From Flavobacteriales bacterium (GTDB lineage: Bacteria; Bacteroidota; Bacteroidia; Flavobacteriales_D; Parvicellaceae), in contig JADHMB010000009.1 in the NCBI GenBank assembly GCA_016780365.1, forward strand, positions 1-41,615: a DNA stretch of 41,615 nt, given 5' to 3'. Below the pieces are notes generated by a model that saw only the letters and a program-made list of their open reading frames with translations, did no database searches and was not told the DNA's origin. Below are positions 1-7,296 of this stretch, one piece after another. The translations under genes and the position numbers were made by a program. Numbering within the stretch: position 1 is the first letter of the stretch; each line of letters starts with the position of its first letter.

Positions 1-55
1 CTCCAAAAAGACTTAGGTTAAGTAAATGTTGTTGTAAATATTCTATAAAATCCAT
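1..55 (-). CDS. Start of an unidentified gene (5' fragment, 18 codons)
   Basis: An ATG lies three bases after the dnaG stop on the same strand and opens a frame that stays open to the window edge. The 18 visible residues (MDFIEYLQQHLLNLSLFG) are hydrophobic and could begin a membrane protein. The tight spacing suggests it is co-transcribed with dnaG. Too little is visible to name a family. Confidence 0.45.
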   Translation of the reverse strand, partial: MDFIEYLQQHLLNLSLFG

Positions 56-58
56 AAT

Positions 59-1993
59 CTATTGTGTTACAATAATACCCAATTCATTAGCAAATATATT
101 GCGTACTTTGGTTAATTCCTTAATTTCTTTAATTATTGACTCATTGGATTCATTGGAGTCCATTTCTTTTAATGCTTGTTGCTTCTCTAAAATAAGATTT
201 TCAGTCACTCTTAATTTAAAAATAAAAACAGACTCTTCGGCTGCTTGTTTTAATCGGTCAGATTCAATTTTTGTATGAATTTGGTGTTTGTTTTTCCAAT
301 TTTCACTTAAAATGTTCTGCGAAGTTGTTAAGTCTGCAACTAGACTAGTTAGATTTGGATTTTGCACAAAATGTTGTTCATTTAATACTAGTCCTTTTTC
401 CAACCCTTCTAAAAACTCATTAAAAACCAACTGATATTTCTCATTTTTGTAGGAAAGTTTATCGGATAAAATTTCCTCTACTATAAATTGGGCTAAAGGA
501 TATTCTACGGTTGATTTTTCATTTTCGTTCAATACCTCTACTTTAATAGAATGTGCTCCATAACTTAACATTAGTCTTATTAAGTCCTGCTCTTGGTTGC
601 TTAAATCGTGTTTTATCCCCTTTTGAAATGTTTTACTAGGTAAGTTATTTGGAGTTATAGATGGAAGAGAATTGGGAGATTGAGGCTCTCTTTTAGAACG
701 TAATTTTTTTTGAATTTCAGTAATGAGAAGTTGCTCATCCATTTCAAATATTTGAGCAGTTTTTTTAATGTAAACCGATCGAGATACTGCATCTGGAATA
801 ATAGAAATGGAAGTAATTATATCATTAATAGTTTTAGAAATATTTATTGGATCGTTCTTTGTTTTTTCAAGTAAGTGATTTGCTTTAAATGAAATAAAGT
901 CAGTTTGCTGGTCATTTAAATAAGATCTAAAATCTTCAGTAGATAATTGATGGGAATAACTATCAGGATCTTCTCCCTCTGGAAACAAAACTACTTTAAC
1001 ACTTAAACCAGCTTTTAATAACATGTCCACACCCCTAAAAGAAGCGTTAATTCCAGCTGGATCGCTATCATATAGAATTACAACATTATTTGTAAATCTT
1101 TTTATCAGCCTAATTTGACCATCCGTTAGCGATGTTCCACTTGATGCAACAGCATTTTTCACCCCGTTATGGTGAAGAGAAACAACATCGGTATAACCTT
1201 CTACAAGCAAACATGAATCGCTTTTAATAATTTCACTCTTGGATTGGAATAACCCATATAGAACATTACTCTTGTTGTATATGTCGCTTTCCGGGGAGTT
1301 GAAGTATTTTGCAACTTTTTTATCTGTTCTTAAAGTTCTGCCTCCAAAGCCTATTATTCTACCAGTTATATTATGAATTGGAAAAATTATTCTTCCGCGA
1401 AAAAAATCATAGGTACCTTTTTCACCTTCTTTTATTAATCCAGATTTTTTTAATGGCTCTAGGCTGTAGTTAGAATTTTTTGCTTCACTTTCCAGAGCAT
1501 TATAATCGTCTGGAGAGTAACCAATTTCAAATTCTTCTATAGTATTTAGATTATAACCTCTTTTTTTCAAATAGGACAATCCAACAGATTTCCCTTCGTT
1601 GGTTTCCTTTAAAGATTTTTTGAAAAACTCATTAGCAAATTGGTGGGCTAAATACAATCCTTCCTTTTGGTGCTTTGCCGCTATTTGTTCTTCAGTTTCT
1701 TGAGTTTCTTCAATTTCAATATTGTATTTATTGGCGAGCCACTTCAGTGCTTCTGGATAGGATAAATGTTCGTGTTCCATTAAAAAGGATACTACATTTC
1801 CCCCTTTTCCAGAGCTAAAGTCTTTAAATATCCTTTTCCCAGGAGAAACCATAAAAGATGGTGTTTTTTCATTTGCAAATGGGCTTAGACCTTTAAAATT
1901 TGAGCCTGATTTTTTCAAATGAATAAAATCGCCAATTACTTCTACAATATCTGCAGAATCAAAAATTTTCGCTATTGTTTCTTGGGGAATCAA
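59..1993 (-). CDS. dnaG: DNA primase DnaG with a ligand-less zinc domain
   Basis: Replicative primase that makes RNA primers for the lagging strand at the DnaB fork. At 644 residues it is normal length. The order is an N-terminal zinc-domain fold (about 1-100), the catalytic RNAP-basic/TOPRIM core (GRIIFPI and GFGGRTL around 200-220, then LVEGYTD and LYDSDPAG), and a helical C-terminal DnaB-interacting region. The four zinc ligands expected at positions 37, 40, 58 and 61 are Ser, Ala, Asp and Ser, with the usual 3-18-3 spacing kept. The start is TTG: MIPQET is the conserved family N-terminus, and an in-frame stop lies four codons upstream with no ATG between. A possible promoter (TTG-N19-TATTTTTA) lies at about 2029-2058. 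Divergent from the acyl-CoA dehydrogenase gene. Confidence 0.96.
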   Translation of the reverse strand: MIPQETIAKIFDSADIVEVIGDFIHLKKSGSNFKGLSPFANEKTPSFMVSPGKRIFKDFSSGKGGNVVSFLMEHEHLSYPEALKWLANKYNIEIEETQETEEQIAAKHQKEGLYLAHQFANEFFKKSLKETNEGKSVGLSYLKKRGYNLNTIEEFEIGYSPDDYNALESEAKNSNYSLEPLKKSGLIKEGEKGTYDFFRGRIIFPIHNITGRIIGFGGRTLRTDKKVAKYFNSPESDIYNKSNVLYGLFQSKSEIIKSDSCLLVEGYTDVVSLHHNGVKNAVASSGTSLTDGQIRLIKRFTNNVVILYDSDPAGINASFRGVDMLLKAGLSVKVVLFPEGEDPDSYSHQLSTEDFRSYLNDQQTDFISFKANHLLEKTKNDPINISKTINDIITSISIIPDAVSRSVYIKKTAQIFEMDEQLLITEIQKKLRSKREPQSPNSLPSITPNNLPSKTFQKGIKHDLSNQEQDLIRLMLSYGAHSIKVEVLNENEKSTVEYPLAQFIVEEILSDKLSYKNEKYQLVFNEFLEGLEKGLVLNEQHFVQNPNLTSLVADLTTSQNILSENWKNKHQIHTKIESDRLKQAAEESVFIFKLRVTENLILEKQQALKEMDSNESNESIIKEIKELTKVRNIFANELGIIVTQ

Positions 1994-2046
1994 ATTAATT
2001 TTTTAATGTAAAATTATAGGTTTACTGCATAAAAATACGAATAGTT

Positions 2047-2060
2047 CATTGTACACAATG
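2047..2060. repeat. Inverted repeat CATTGT-AC-ACAATG between divergent genes
   Basis: Perfect 6-bp arms separated by two bases in the 140-bp gap between dnaG and the acyl-CoA dehydrogenase. It overlaps the likely -33 region of dnaG, so it could be an operator, but nothing in the window identifies a regulator. Confidence 0.35.
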
Positions 2061-2110
2061 CAATTTTAAAAAAATGCATCAACATTTAGCCATAGATTTT
2101 TAATTACCTA

Positions 2111-2118
2111 TACATTTG
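2111..2118 (+). promoter_or_regulatory. -7 promoter element TACATTTG of the acyl-CoA dehydrogenase gene
   Basis: Exact match to the Bacteroidota -7 consensus TAnnTTTG, 15 bases before the ATG at 2134. It covers the TTG at 2116 that could otherwise be read as an upstream start, so it supports the ATG. No good -33 TTG is visible. Confidence 0.6.
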
Positions 2119-2133
2119 TGTAAAATTAACAAA

Positions 2134-3312
2134 ATGAGTAAAGATCAATACCAAGCACACGACTATTACTTTATGGACGAACTTCTTTCTGATGAACACA
2201 AATTAATTAGAGACTCTGCAAGAGCATGGGTGAAAAAAGAAGTTTCGCCAATTATTGATGATTATTATGAAAGAGCAGAATTTCCCAATCAAATTCTAAA
2301 CGGCCTTGCTGGTATTGGAGGATTTGGACCCTATATTCCTGAAGAATATGGTGGAGCAGGGTTAGATCAAATATCCTATGGCCTAATTATGCAAGAATTA
2401 GAAAGGTGCGATTCAGGGTTAAGATCTACTTCTTCTGTTCAGAGTTCTTTAGTAATGTATCCAATTTATAAATTTGGTAGTGATGTCCAAAGAAAAAAAT
2501 ATTTACCCAAACTAGCCAGTGGAGAAATGATTGGCTGTTTTGGGTTAACAGAACCTGATTTTGGATCTAATCCAGGAGGAATGACTACCAATTTCAAAGA
2601 AGATGGAGATCATTTAATACTAAATGGAGCCAAAATGTGGATATCCAATGCTCCATTTGCTGATATTGCAGTAGTTTGGGCAAAAGACCCTAATAACAGA
2701 ATAAAAGGAGTTATTGTGGAAAGAGGGATGGAAGGTTTTCAAACACCAGAAATGCATGGAAAACATTCCCTGAGAGCTTCTGCAACAGGAGAGCTTATTT
2801 TTAATAATGTCAGAGTCCCAAAAGAAAATATCTTACCAAATAAAGATGGTCTTGGAGCTCCATTAATGTGTTTAGATTCTGCAAGATATGGTATTGCTTG
2901 GGGAGCAATTGGTGCAGCAATGGATTGCTACGATTCAGCACTGAGATATTCCAAGGAAAGAATCCAATTTGGAAAACCAATCGCTAGCTTCCAACTTATT
3001 CAAAAAAAGCTTGCAGAAATGATTACAGAAATTACCAAAGCGCAGCTTTTAACTTTCCGTCTAGGGCAACTTAAAAATGAAGACAGAGCAACTTCTCCTC
3101 AAATATCTATGGCTAAAAGAAACAATGTGGATATGGCTTTGAAAGTAGCTAGAGAAGCAAGACAAATTCATGGCGCAATGGGAATTATGAATGAGTATTC
3201 TGTGATGAGACATATGGCCAATTTAGAATCTGTAATTACTTACGAAGGAACGCATGATATTCATTTGTTGATTACTGGTCTTGACATAACTGGTATTCAA
3301 GCTTTTAGTTAA
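2134..3312 (+). CDS. Acyl-CoA dehydrogenase, glutaryl-CoA dehydrogenase-like
   Basis: FAD-dependent acyl-CoA dehydrogenase of 392 residues, with helical N-terminal, beta middle and helical C-terminal domains. Visible motifs are the flavin/substrate region FGLTEPDFGSNPGGM (about 150), WISNAPFAD, the R-QFGKPI segment, and the catalytic-base motif TYEGTHDIH with Glu near residue 371. The YEGTHDIH context and overall pattern are those of the glutaryl-CoA dehydrogenase branch (lysine/tryptophan breakdown: glutaryl-CoA to crotonyl-CoA), though substrate cannot be proved by eye. The ATG at 2134 is preferred to an upstream TTG because that TTG lies inside a promoter box. The gene stands alone and its 3' end overlaps gldD tail-to-tail by 8 bp. 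Confidence 0.92.
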   Translation: MSKDQYQAHDYYFMDELLSDEHKLIRDSARAWVKKEVSPIIDDYYERAEFPNQILNGLAGIGGFGPYIPEEYGGAGLDQISYGLIMQELERCDSGLRSTSSVQSSLVMYPIYKFGSDVQRKKYLPKLASGEMIGCFGLTEPDFGSNPGGMTTNFKEDGDHLILNGAKMWISNAPFADIAVVWAKDPNNRIKGVIVERGMEGFQTPEMHGKHSLRASATGELIFNNVRVPKENILPNKDGLGAPLMCLDSARYGIAWGAIGAAMDCYDSALRYSKERIQFGKPIASFQLIQKKLAEMITEITKAQLLTFRLGQLKNEDRATSPQISMAKRNNVDMALKVAREARQIHGAMGIMNEYSVMRHMANLESVITYEGTHDIHLLITGLDITGIQAFS

Positions 3313-3880
3313 CCCACTGAAAAGAACTTATCATTTCTTCCAAATCTTCAATGATAAAACTAATGCAAGGCTTCAATGAGTCGTAGTTGGGTTTCGTTTG
3401 AAAAAGTAATTGTCCTGAAAAAAAATGTTGAGAACTATCCGTTATTGTAAAAGCATAATTACAAGCAGTATTGCCTTTTATTTCATAGGCTAGTGCAAAA
3501 ACTTTTTCATCTTCATTTTTCCAAACTCTTTCTACAATAGCAGATGATTTAAAGCTGTGTTCGTAGACCATTTTTCTAAATCCCTCTGACATTTCTAAAA
3601 GATTGTCATTCAGCTCAAAATATTCACATAAGACTTCTGCTTTAAATTCAGGGAAAATAATAGTTTTGCTGCATTCAGGATAGTCTTTAAATTTTTGTTC
3701 CCATGAAGCATAATCGGGAAGTTTAAAGCTAAACATACAAGAATCTTTTATATCGTAAAAATCTTTTACTGGTAAGTCTATTCTCAAGTAACTTTTTGGT
3801 TTTGGGAAAGTTTTTTCTCTTGAGCAACTTAAGGCTACAATTAAAATAGATATTAATAAATATTTTAGGAAATTAATCAA
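3305..3880 (-). CDS. gldD: Gliding motility lipoprotein GldD
   Basis: GldD is an envelope lipoprotein required for gliding and linked to T9SS function in Flavobacteriia. The 191-residue product has a short signal peptide ending in a lipobox (VALSC, Cys19), then a soluble domain with the family's PKPKSYLRIDLP opening. The start is TTG, overlapping the gldE stop as TTGATTAA; no ATG precedes the lipobox, so the TTG is needed to keep the signal peptide. The 8-nt overlap suggests translational coupling to gldE. The order mutY-ssb-gldE-gldD is the classical Flavobacterium arrangement, which supports the name. Its 3' end overlaps the convergent dehydrogenase gene by 8 bp. Confidence 0.93.
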   Translation of the reverse strand: MINFLKYLLISILIVALSCSREKTFPKPKSYLRIDLPVKDFYDIKDSCMFSFKLPDYASWEQKFKDYPECSKTIIFPEFKAEVLCEYFELNDNLLEMSEGFRKMVYEHSFKSSAIVERVWKNEDEKVFALAYEIKGNTACNYAFTITDSSQHFFSGQLLFQTKPNYDSLKPCISFIIEDLEEMISSFQWVN

Positions 3881-5198
3881 TTCTAACTTTTAGTTTCTTG
3901 ATTCTTCTTTTATCCGATGCTTCCACTGTGAAATGGTAATTTTGATAGGAGATTCTTTCATTTTTTAATAAAATCTTACCTGCTTGCTCAATACAAAATC
4001 CAGCTAAAGTGTCAGATTCTCCCTTAGCTTTCTCAAAAATTTTCCCATCTATATTTAAAATTTTATAAAAGTCAATTAAAGGAGTTTTTCCATCAAAAAT
4101 ATAATTACGCTCATCAATTTTTAAAAATGTAACGTCTCTTTCGTCAAATTCGTCGGTGATATCTCCAACTATTTCTTCAAGTACGTCTTCTAAAGAAACT
4201 ATTCCAGACGAACCTCCATATTCATCAACAACAATTGCTATATGGGTTTTTTCTTCCTGAAACTCTTTAAGCAAGTCATCAAGTTTTTTATTTTCAGGTA
4301 CGAACTTAGCATCTCTTAATAGCTGTTTCCAGTCATATTTAGAATCTTCGTTCATATTGGCTAATAAATCTTTAACATATAAAATGCCTTTTATCTGATC
4401 AAAAGTTTCTTCGTAAACAGGAATTCTAGAAAACTTAACAGTTTTCAGTTCGTTAATTAGAGATTTATAATCTAAATCAGTTCTAAACGCTAAAACATCG
4501 GTTCTAGGGGTCATAATTTGTTTTACATCGGTGTTTCCAAATTTTGATATCCCTTCTAAAATTTTTTTCTCCTCATTATTTTCTACACTATCTTTTGTTA
4601 AATCAAGTGCATGCTTAAGCTCCTCCGAATTTAATAGCTCGATTTTTTTATCAATTTTTTTATCAATTATTGACGTGCTGGATATTAGTAAATTACTTAA
4701 AGGGTTGAAAATAATTTTTAAAATGGTAATAGGTAATGCCATTGTTTTTGAAAATCTTATGTTGTAACTATTCGCATAAACTTTAGGAATAACCTCCCCA
4801 AAAAGCAATATTATAAATGTGACAGAAACTACTTGGATAATGAAACTAGTTATAAAGTTTTGTGTTTTAGTGGGGAAAATTTCACTCATTATTATTGAAG
4901 AAACTATAACTATAGCGACATTAACTAAATTATTTCCAATCAATATTGTAGCTAAAAGTTTTTTTGGGCTTTCTAGTAATTTTAAAACTCTGTTGCTGTT
5001 TTTGTTGTCAGTTTCGTTAGACAAATTTAGCTTCTGCGAATTTGATAAGCCGAAAATTGCTACCTCAGAACCTGAAAGAAGAGCGGATAAAAAAACTAAA
5101 ATCAACATAGCTAAAGCCCATATTCCAAGATTAGGATTTGAAAAATCTACAATAATTAAAGGTTTTAATAAAAATTTAAAAGCAGGGGGAATTTCCAA
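3873..5198 (-). CDS. gldE: GldE, CNNM/CorC-type membrane protein with CBS domains
   Basis: The 441-residue protein has a DUF21 transmembrane domain (about 20-190, opening with LSALLSGSEVAIFGLS), a CBS pair (about 210-330, with IMTPRTDV and VDEYGGSSGIVSLEDVLEEIVGDI), and a C-terminal CorC/HlyC transporter-associated domain. This is the CNNM/CorC family layout; in Flavobacteriia the copy next to gldD is GldE, which helps GldD in gliding. The start is TTG 15 bases after the ssb stop. An in-frame stop lies a few codons upstream, and the next ATG would remove the beginning of the first membrane helix. Confidence 0.93.
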   Translation of the reverse strand: MEIPPAFKFLLKPLIIVDFSNPNLGIWALAMLILVFLSALLSGSEVAIFGLSNSQKLNLSNETDNKNSNRVLKLLESPKKLLATILIGNNLVNVAIVIVSSIIMSEIFPTKTQNFITSFIIQVVSVTFIILLFGEVIPKVYANSYNIRFSKTMALPITILKIIFNPLSNLLISSTSIIDKKIDKKIELLNSEELKHALDLTKDSVENNEEKKILEGISKFGNTDVKQIMTPRTDVLAFRTDLDYKSLINELKTVKFSRIPVYEETFDQIKGILYVKDLLANMNEDSKYDWKQLLRDAKFVPENKKLDDLLKEFQEEKTHIAIVVDEYGGSSGIVSLEDVLEEIVGDITDEFDERDVTFLKIDERNYIFDGKTPLIDFYKILNIDGKIFEKAKGESDTLAGFCIEQAGKILLKNERISYQNYHFTVEASDKRRIKKLKVRID

Positions 5199-5213
5199 TT
5201 CGTGTTATTTGAT

Positions 5214-5660
5214 TTAAAATGGTAAATCATCATTTTCATCTGGCGATGAAAATTCCTTTTCGGGGGATGGTTTACTTTCATTTTCAACAGGTTTCCCTGG
5301 ACTAGAGCTTCCCATAGATTCTCCAGTACTACCTAGCATAGTGAGACTATCGGTAATTACTTCAGTCGAATATCTATTGTTCCCTTCTTTATCTTGCCAA
5401 GTTCTTGTTTTAAGTTTCCCTTCTATGTATACTTTGGCTCCTTTCTTTAGATATTTCTCTGCGATCTCTGCAAGTCCCCTCCAGGCAACAATATTATGCC
5501 ATTCTGTTTGAGAAACTTTTTCACCTGTTTTTCTGTCTTTATAATTTTCTGAAGTTGCAATTGAAAAATTTGCTACTGCTGCTCCATTTTCTAAATGCCT
5601 TACTTCTGGGTCTTTTCCAAGGTTACCGATTAGTATTACTTTATTTACACTACCTGCCAT
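5214..5660 (-). CDS. ssb: Single-stranded DNA-binding protein
   Basis: SSB coats single-stranded DNA at forks and repair sites and recruits partner proteins by its acidic tail. The 148-residue protein has an N-terminal OB fold ([21 protein letters not shown], then [22 protein letters not shown]), a low-complexity Ser/Pro/Glu linker from about 112, and the canonical C-terminal tip DDLPF. ATG start. A -7 box TAAATTTG sits 18 bases upstream at the end of mutY, so ssb can probably be transcribed separately from mutY and drive gldE-gldD as well. Confidence 0.97.
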   Translation of the reverse strand: MAGSVNKVILIGNLGKDPEVRHLENGAAVANFSIATSENYKDRKTGEKVSQTEWHNIVAWRGLAEIAEKYLKKGAKVYIEGKLKTRTWQDKEGNNRYSTEVITDSLTMLGSTGESMGSSSPGKPVENESKPSPEKEFSSPDENDDLPF

Positions 5661-5678
5661 GATTTGTTTTTATCCTAT

Positions 5679-5686
5679 CAAATTTA
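5679..5686 (-). promoter_or_regulatory. -7 element TAAATTTG for ssb-gldE-gldD
   Basis: Exact TAnnTTTG match on the minus strand, between the mutY stop and the ssb ATG (18-base gap). No clear -33 TTG inside mutY. Confidence 0.45.
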
Positions 5687-5687
5687 A

Positions 5688-6725
5688 TTATAATCTATGA
5701 ATACTTATGTTTTGATTTATATAATTTTCAACAATTTTTGGAACTGGATATTCGTTCAATTTTTTTATTTTAATTTTTTCGTATTTCTTGTTTTGAAAAA
5801 GTTTTTTAAATTCAAATTCCCAGAAAGTAACATTTAGTTTTTGATGTGTTAAAAGATGGGTAACTTCTGTTTTTTTAGAAAGGATAGAAGTTTTAATTAA
5901 GTCTTTAGGAGGAGAGAAGGATTCTATTGGTTCTTCAAAAAGTGGAAACTGATACATGTTTTTCCAAATATCATTTTTAATTCTTTTTTCTAAAAAAATA
6001 AATTTTTCACTCTTTAAAATTATAAAATTAAAAAAACGTTCTTTTTTTATGATTTTCTTAGACTTTAAGGGTAAGGAAAGGATTTTATTATTATTGAACG
6101 CAAAGCACTTGCTATTTAATGAACACGAGTTACAGTTAGGTTTTGCAGGTTTGCATTGAAGTGCGCCAAATTCCATTACAGATTGATTGTAAGTGTCTAC
6201 ATTTTTCTTTGGTAAATTGATGAAGGCTATATTTTCAAATATTTTACTTCCCAATGTAGTATCTATGGGGTCTTCAATTCCAAAATACCTGCTTAGAACT
6301 CTGAAAACATTTCCGTCTAATACTGCTTTTTTTTCATTGAATGCAAATGATGCTATTGCCGATGCTGTATATTTGCCAACTCCCTTAAGTTTGATTAATT
6401 CATCATAAGTTTTTGGAAATTCTCCATTTAGATGGTTAGAAATATACTTAGCCGAATAGTGCAAATTCCTTGCTCGAGAGTAATAACCTAGACCTTGCCA
6501 TAGTTTTAAAACCATATTTTCATTTGCTATTGCAAGATCATGGACATTTGGAAATTTTTTGATAAACTTTAAATAGTATGGAAGCCCTTGATCTACTTTG
6601 GTTTGTTGAAGAATTATTTCACTAATCCATATTTTATAGGGACTTTTACTTTCTCTCCATGGTAAGTTTCGTTTATTTTCACTATACCATTTAATTAATT
6701 TTAGACTAAAATCATCATCAATCAT
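5688..6725 (-). CDS. mutY: Adenine DNA glycosylase MutY
   Basis: Removes adenine mispaired with 8-oxoguanine. In the 345-residue form the helix-hairpin-helix (LKGVGKYTA, 113-121), catalytic Glu36 (SEIILQQT), catalytic Asp137 (VLDGNV) and the Fe-S cluster cysteines 191, 198, 201 and 207 (C-x6-C-x2-C-x5-C) are all present, followed by a NUDIX-like C-terminal domain. The ATG at 6725 is chosen over an in-frame ATG at 6794 because the extra 23 residues are not MutY-like and would run through the HU promoter. A -7 box ends five bases before this ATG, predicting a leaderless transcript. First gene of the mutY-ssb-gldE-gldD cluster. Confidence 0.95.
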   Translation of the reverse strand: MIDDDFSLKLIKWYSENKRNLPWRESKSPYKIWISEIILQQTKVDQGLPYYLKFIKKFPNVHDLAIANENMVLKLWQGLGYYSRARNLHYSAKYISNHLNGEFPKTYDELIKLKGVGKYTASAIASFAFNEKKAVLDGNVFRVLSRYFGIEDPIDTTLGSKIFENIAFINLPKKNVDTYNQSVMEFGALQCKPAKPNCNSCSLNSKCFAFNNNKILSLPLKSKKIIKKERFFNFIILKSEKFIFLEKRIKNDIWKNMYQFPLFEEPIESFSPPKDLIKTSILSKKTEVTHLLTHQKLNVTFWEFEFKKLFQNKKYEKIKIKKLNEYPVPKIVENYINQNISIHRL

Positions 6726-6730
6726 ACTTA

Positions 6731-6738
6731 CAAAAATA
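6731..6738 (-). promoter_or_regulatory. -7 element TATTTTTG of mutY, five bases from ATG
   Basis: Exact TAnnTTTG on the minus strand followed by TAAGT and then ATG. Transcription starting a few bases after the box would give an mRNA with no or almost no 5' leader. Confidence 0.5.
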
Positions 6739-6758
6739 AAAAACTCAGCGGTAGCTTT

Positions 6759-6786
6759 TTGGCTTTCATAAATAAAATTATATTTG
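6759..6786 (+). promoter_or_regulatory. HU promoter: TTG-N17-TATATTTG
   Basis: -33 TTG at 6759-6761 and a perfect -7 TATATTTG at 6779-6786, 17 bases apart, ending 34 bases before the HU ATG. Both elements fit the Bacteroidota sigma-A pattern. It faces away from the mutY promoter in the same 95-bp gap. Confidence 0.65.
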
Positions 6787-6820
6787 CAATCCAATAAATG
6801 GTGAAATCCTAATTTTAACT

Positions 6821-7108
6821 ATGACAAAAGCAGACTTAATTTCAGAAATAACAGATAAGACAGGTGTTGAGAAAATAGCTGTGCAGGCAACAGTAGAATC
6901 ACTTATGACTTCCATTATTGATGCAATGGAAAGTGGTGAAAATGTTTATTTACGTGGATTTGGAAGTTTTGTGATTAAAAAAAGAGCAGAAAAAACTGGT
7001 AGAGATATTTCTAAAAACACAACAATCATCATACCAGAGCATTTTGTTCCTACCTTTAAGCCAGCTAAAACTTTTGTAGAAGGAGTTAAAAATAAGATTA
7101 AGAAATAA
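6821..7108 (+). CDS. HU/IHF-family DNA-binding protein
   Basis: Small histone-like nucleoid protein of 95 residues that bends DNA as a dimer. It shows the family start MTKADLISEI, the core GENVYLRGFGSFVIKKRAEKTGRD, and a beta-arm region carrying the IIIPEHFVPTFKPAK segment (the usual arm Pro lies in IIPEH). Length is normal. It is followed by the tiny ribosomal peptide gene after 32 bases and then RNase G, an arrangement I recall as common in Bacteroidota. It has its own strong promoter. HU cannot be separated from IHF by sequence alone here. Confidence 0.93.
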   Translation: MTKADLISEITDKTGVEKIAVQATVESLMTSIIDAMESGENVYLRGFGSFVIKKRAEKTGRDISKNTTIIIPEHFVPTFKPAKTFVEGVKNKIKK

Positions 7109-7140
7109 TAAAGTATTTAATAATAATTTAAAAGATTAGT

Positions 7141-7230
7141 ATGCCTAGCGGTAAAAAAAGAAAAAGACATAAGATTTCTACACATAAGAGGAAAAAGCGT
7201 CTGAGAAAAAACAGACATAAGAACAAATAG
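7141..7230 (+). CDS. 29-residue basic ribosomal peptide (AURKAIP1/COX24, mS38/bS22-like)
   Basis: ATG to TAG encodes MPSGKKRKRHKISTHKRKKR plus nine more residues (LRKNRHKNK). Sixteen of 29 residues are Lys or Arg and three are His. It closely matches the short Bacteroidota proteins annotated as AURKAIP1/COX24-domain, the family of mitochondrial mS38 and actinobacterial bS22, which bind the small ribosomal subunit near the decoding region. The ribosomal role is inferred from that family. It lies 32 bases after HU and 66 bases before RNase G, the last linking it to RNA metabolism. It is easily missed by gene callers because of its size. Confidence 0.88.
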   Translation: MPSGKKRKRHKISTHKRKKRLRKNRHKNK

Positions 7231-7263
7231 TCTTTTTCCACTGACAATATTATTTTTATTGTG

Positions 7264-7295
7264 TAACCGCTCTGCTATAATCAGATAGGAGGTTA
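7264..7295 (+). promoter_or_regulatory. Possible SD-sequestering fold in the RNase G leader
   Basis: TAACC (7264-7268) can pair with GGTTA (7291-7295), which includes the last two G of the Shine-Dalgarno. Inside it TCTG (7271-7274) can pair with CAGA (7282-7285). The stems are short, so this is a suggestion from pairing only. Confidence 0.25.
7287..7292 (+). promoter_or_regulatory. Perfect Shine-Dalgarno AGGAGG of RNase G
   Basis: AGGAGG lies four bases before the GTG start at 7297 and fixes that start. It stands out because the other genes in this window have AT-rich upstream regions with at most weak purine runs, as expected for Bacteroidota. Confidence 0.75.
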
Positions 7296-7296
7296 A

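Noticed and set aside
2116-2133. Upstream TTG start extending the acyl-CoA dehydrogenase by six residues
   Set aside because: The TTG is part of the TACATTTG promoter box; ATG at 2134 is the sensible start.
4819-5217. 132-codon open frame on the plus strand opposite gldE
   Set aside because: Antisense to a well-conserved membrane-protein gene; composition is that of a shadow frame in AT-rich DNA, with no start context.
6726-6794. Extended MutY N-terminus from an ATG at 6794
   Set aside because: The 23 extra residues do not resemble MutY, overlap the HU promoter, and a -7 box lies just before the internal ATG.
7276-7281. TATAAT as an E. coli-type -10 element before rng
   Set aside because: Bacteroidota sigma-A does not use this box, and it is a common hexamer in AT-rich DNA.
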